A stretch of DNA of 15,287 nt, from the NCBI GenBank assembly GCA_012964275.1, contig DTUG01000081.1:1-15287 (forward strand), written 5' to 3'. Origin of the DNA: Fidelibacterota bacterium. GTDB lineage: Bacteria > Fidelibacterota > Marinisomatia > Marinisomatales > UBA1611. How positions within the stretch are numbered: position 1 is the stretch's first letter; the number at the start of each line of letters is the position of its first letter. The notes below the pieces were generated by a model. The model saw nothing but the letters and a program-made list of their open reading frames with translations, was not told the origin of the DNA and did not search any database. The position numbers and the translations under genes are program-made. Below are positions 15,283 to 15,287 of this stretch, one piece after another.

Positions 15283-15287
15283 TCCGA
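15250..15287 (-). repeat. Right arm of 38-bp perfect inverted repeat at the window end
   Basis: The final 38 bases equal the reverse complement of 13228-13265; the next base inward (15249 against 13266) differs. The aldehyde dehydrogenase loses family similarity within this arm, at about base 15259. GGTAAAAAT (15250-15258) fits both sequences and would be the microhomology of a join. The match runs to the last base, so the real repeat could be longer. Confidence 0.97.

Noticed and set aside
1..15287. CRISPR arrays, tRNA/rRNA genes, transposons or phage genes
   Set aside because: I found no regularly spaced direct repeats, cloverleaf-like sequences, transposase motifs or phage structural genes; the window is almost filled by the listed genes.

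Overview
The window reads as a contig from an uncultured Gram-negative bacterium of the Fibrobacterota-Chlorobiota-Bacteroidota type. Candidatus Marinimicrobia (SAR406) or a relative is my best guess from gene style. The evidence is an Oar-like TonB-dependent outer-membrane receptor, a lipoprotein with a lipobox, tandem secreted COG1228-type amidohydrolases, and a short-chain dehydrogenase (SDR) subtype I associate with Bacteroidota-like genomes. Taxonomy is inference. Both ends are incomplete: the receptor lacks its N-terminus at the left edge, and an aldehyde dehydrogenase breaks off at the right edge.

Layout: (1) 3-1922, plus strand, the C-terminal ~639 residues of a TonB-dependent receptor. 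(2) 1961-1990, a strong hairpin with A- and T-tracts that can end transcription from both sides. (3) 2016-13217, seven minus-strand genes in one tight run, in transcription order: LOG-family protein, 1014-aa double amidohydrolase, 439-aa amidohydrolase-like protein, acyl-CoA dehydrogenase (FadE-like), thiolase (FadA-like), hemolysin III/PAQR membrane protein, and 3-hydroxyacyl-CoA dehydrogenase/enoyl-CoA hydratase fusion (FadN-like). Junctions are -1, -1, +36, +54, +3 and +14 nt. (4) 13218-13367, a divergent regulatory region. (5) 13368-15287, plus strand: a small lipoprotein, an SDR and a truncated aldehyde dehydrogenase, also tightly packed.

Function: fadE, fadA and fadN together cover the beta-oxidation cycle (acyl-CoA dehydrogenation, hydration plus 3-hydroxy oxidation, thiolysis). 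The enzyme set matches Bacillus fadNAE, here with a seven-helix membrane protein inserted. The upstream amidohydrolase pair carries signal peptides and holds three homologous amidohydrolase modules, of which only one keeps its metal ligands. The SDR and aldehyde dehydrogenase on the other strand look like members of a tryptophan/kynurenine (2-aminomuconate) degradation cluster that would continue beyond the window.

The most important caution is at the right edge. The last 38 bases are a perfect inverted copy of 13228-13265, and the aldehyde dehydrogenase frame loses family similarity exactly there. This looks like a chimeric contig end (amplification or assembly), not a real gene end. No CRISPR array, tRNA, rRNA, insertion sequence or phage gene was seen. 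Apart from that junction, no strongly novel system is evident; the main biological curiosities are the degenerate amidohydrolase modules and the gene mix of the long minus-strand run.
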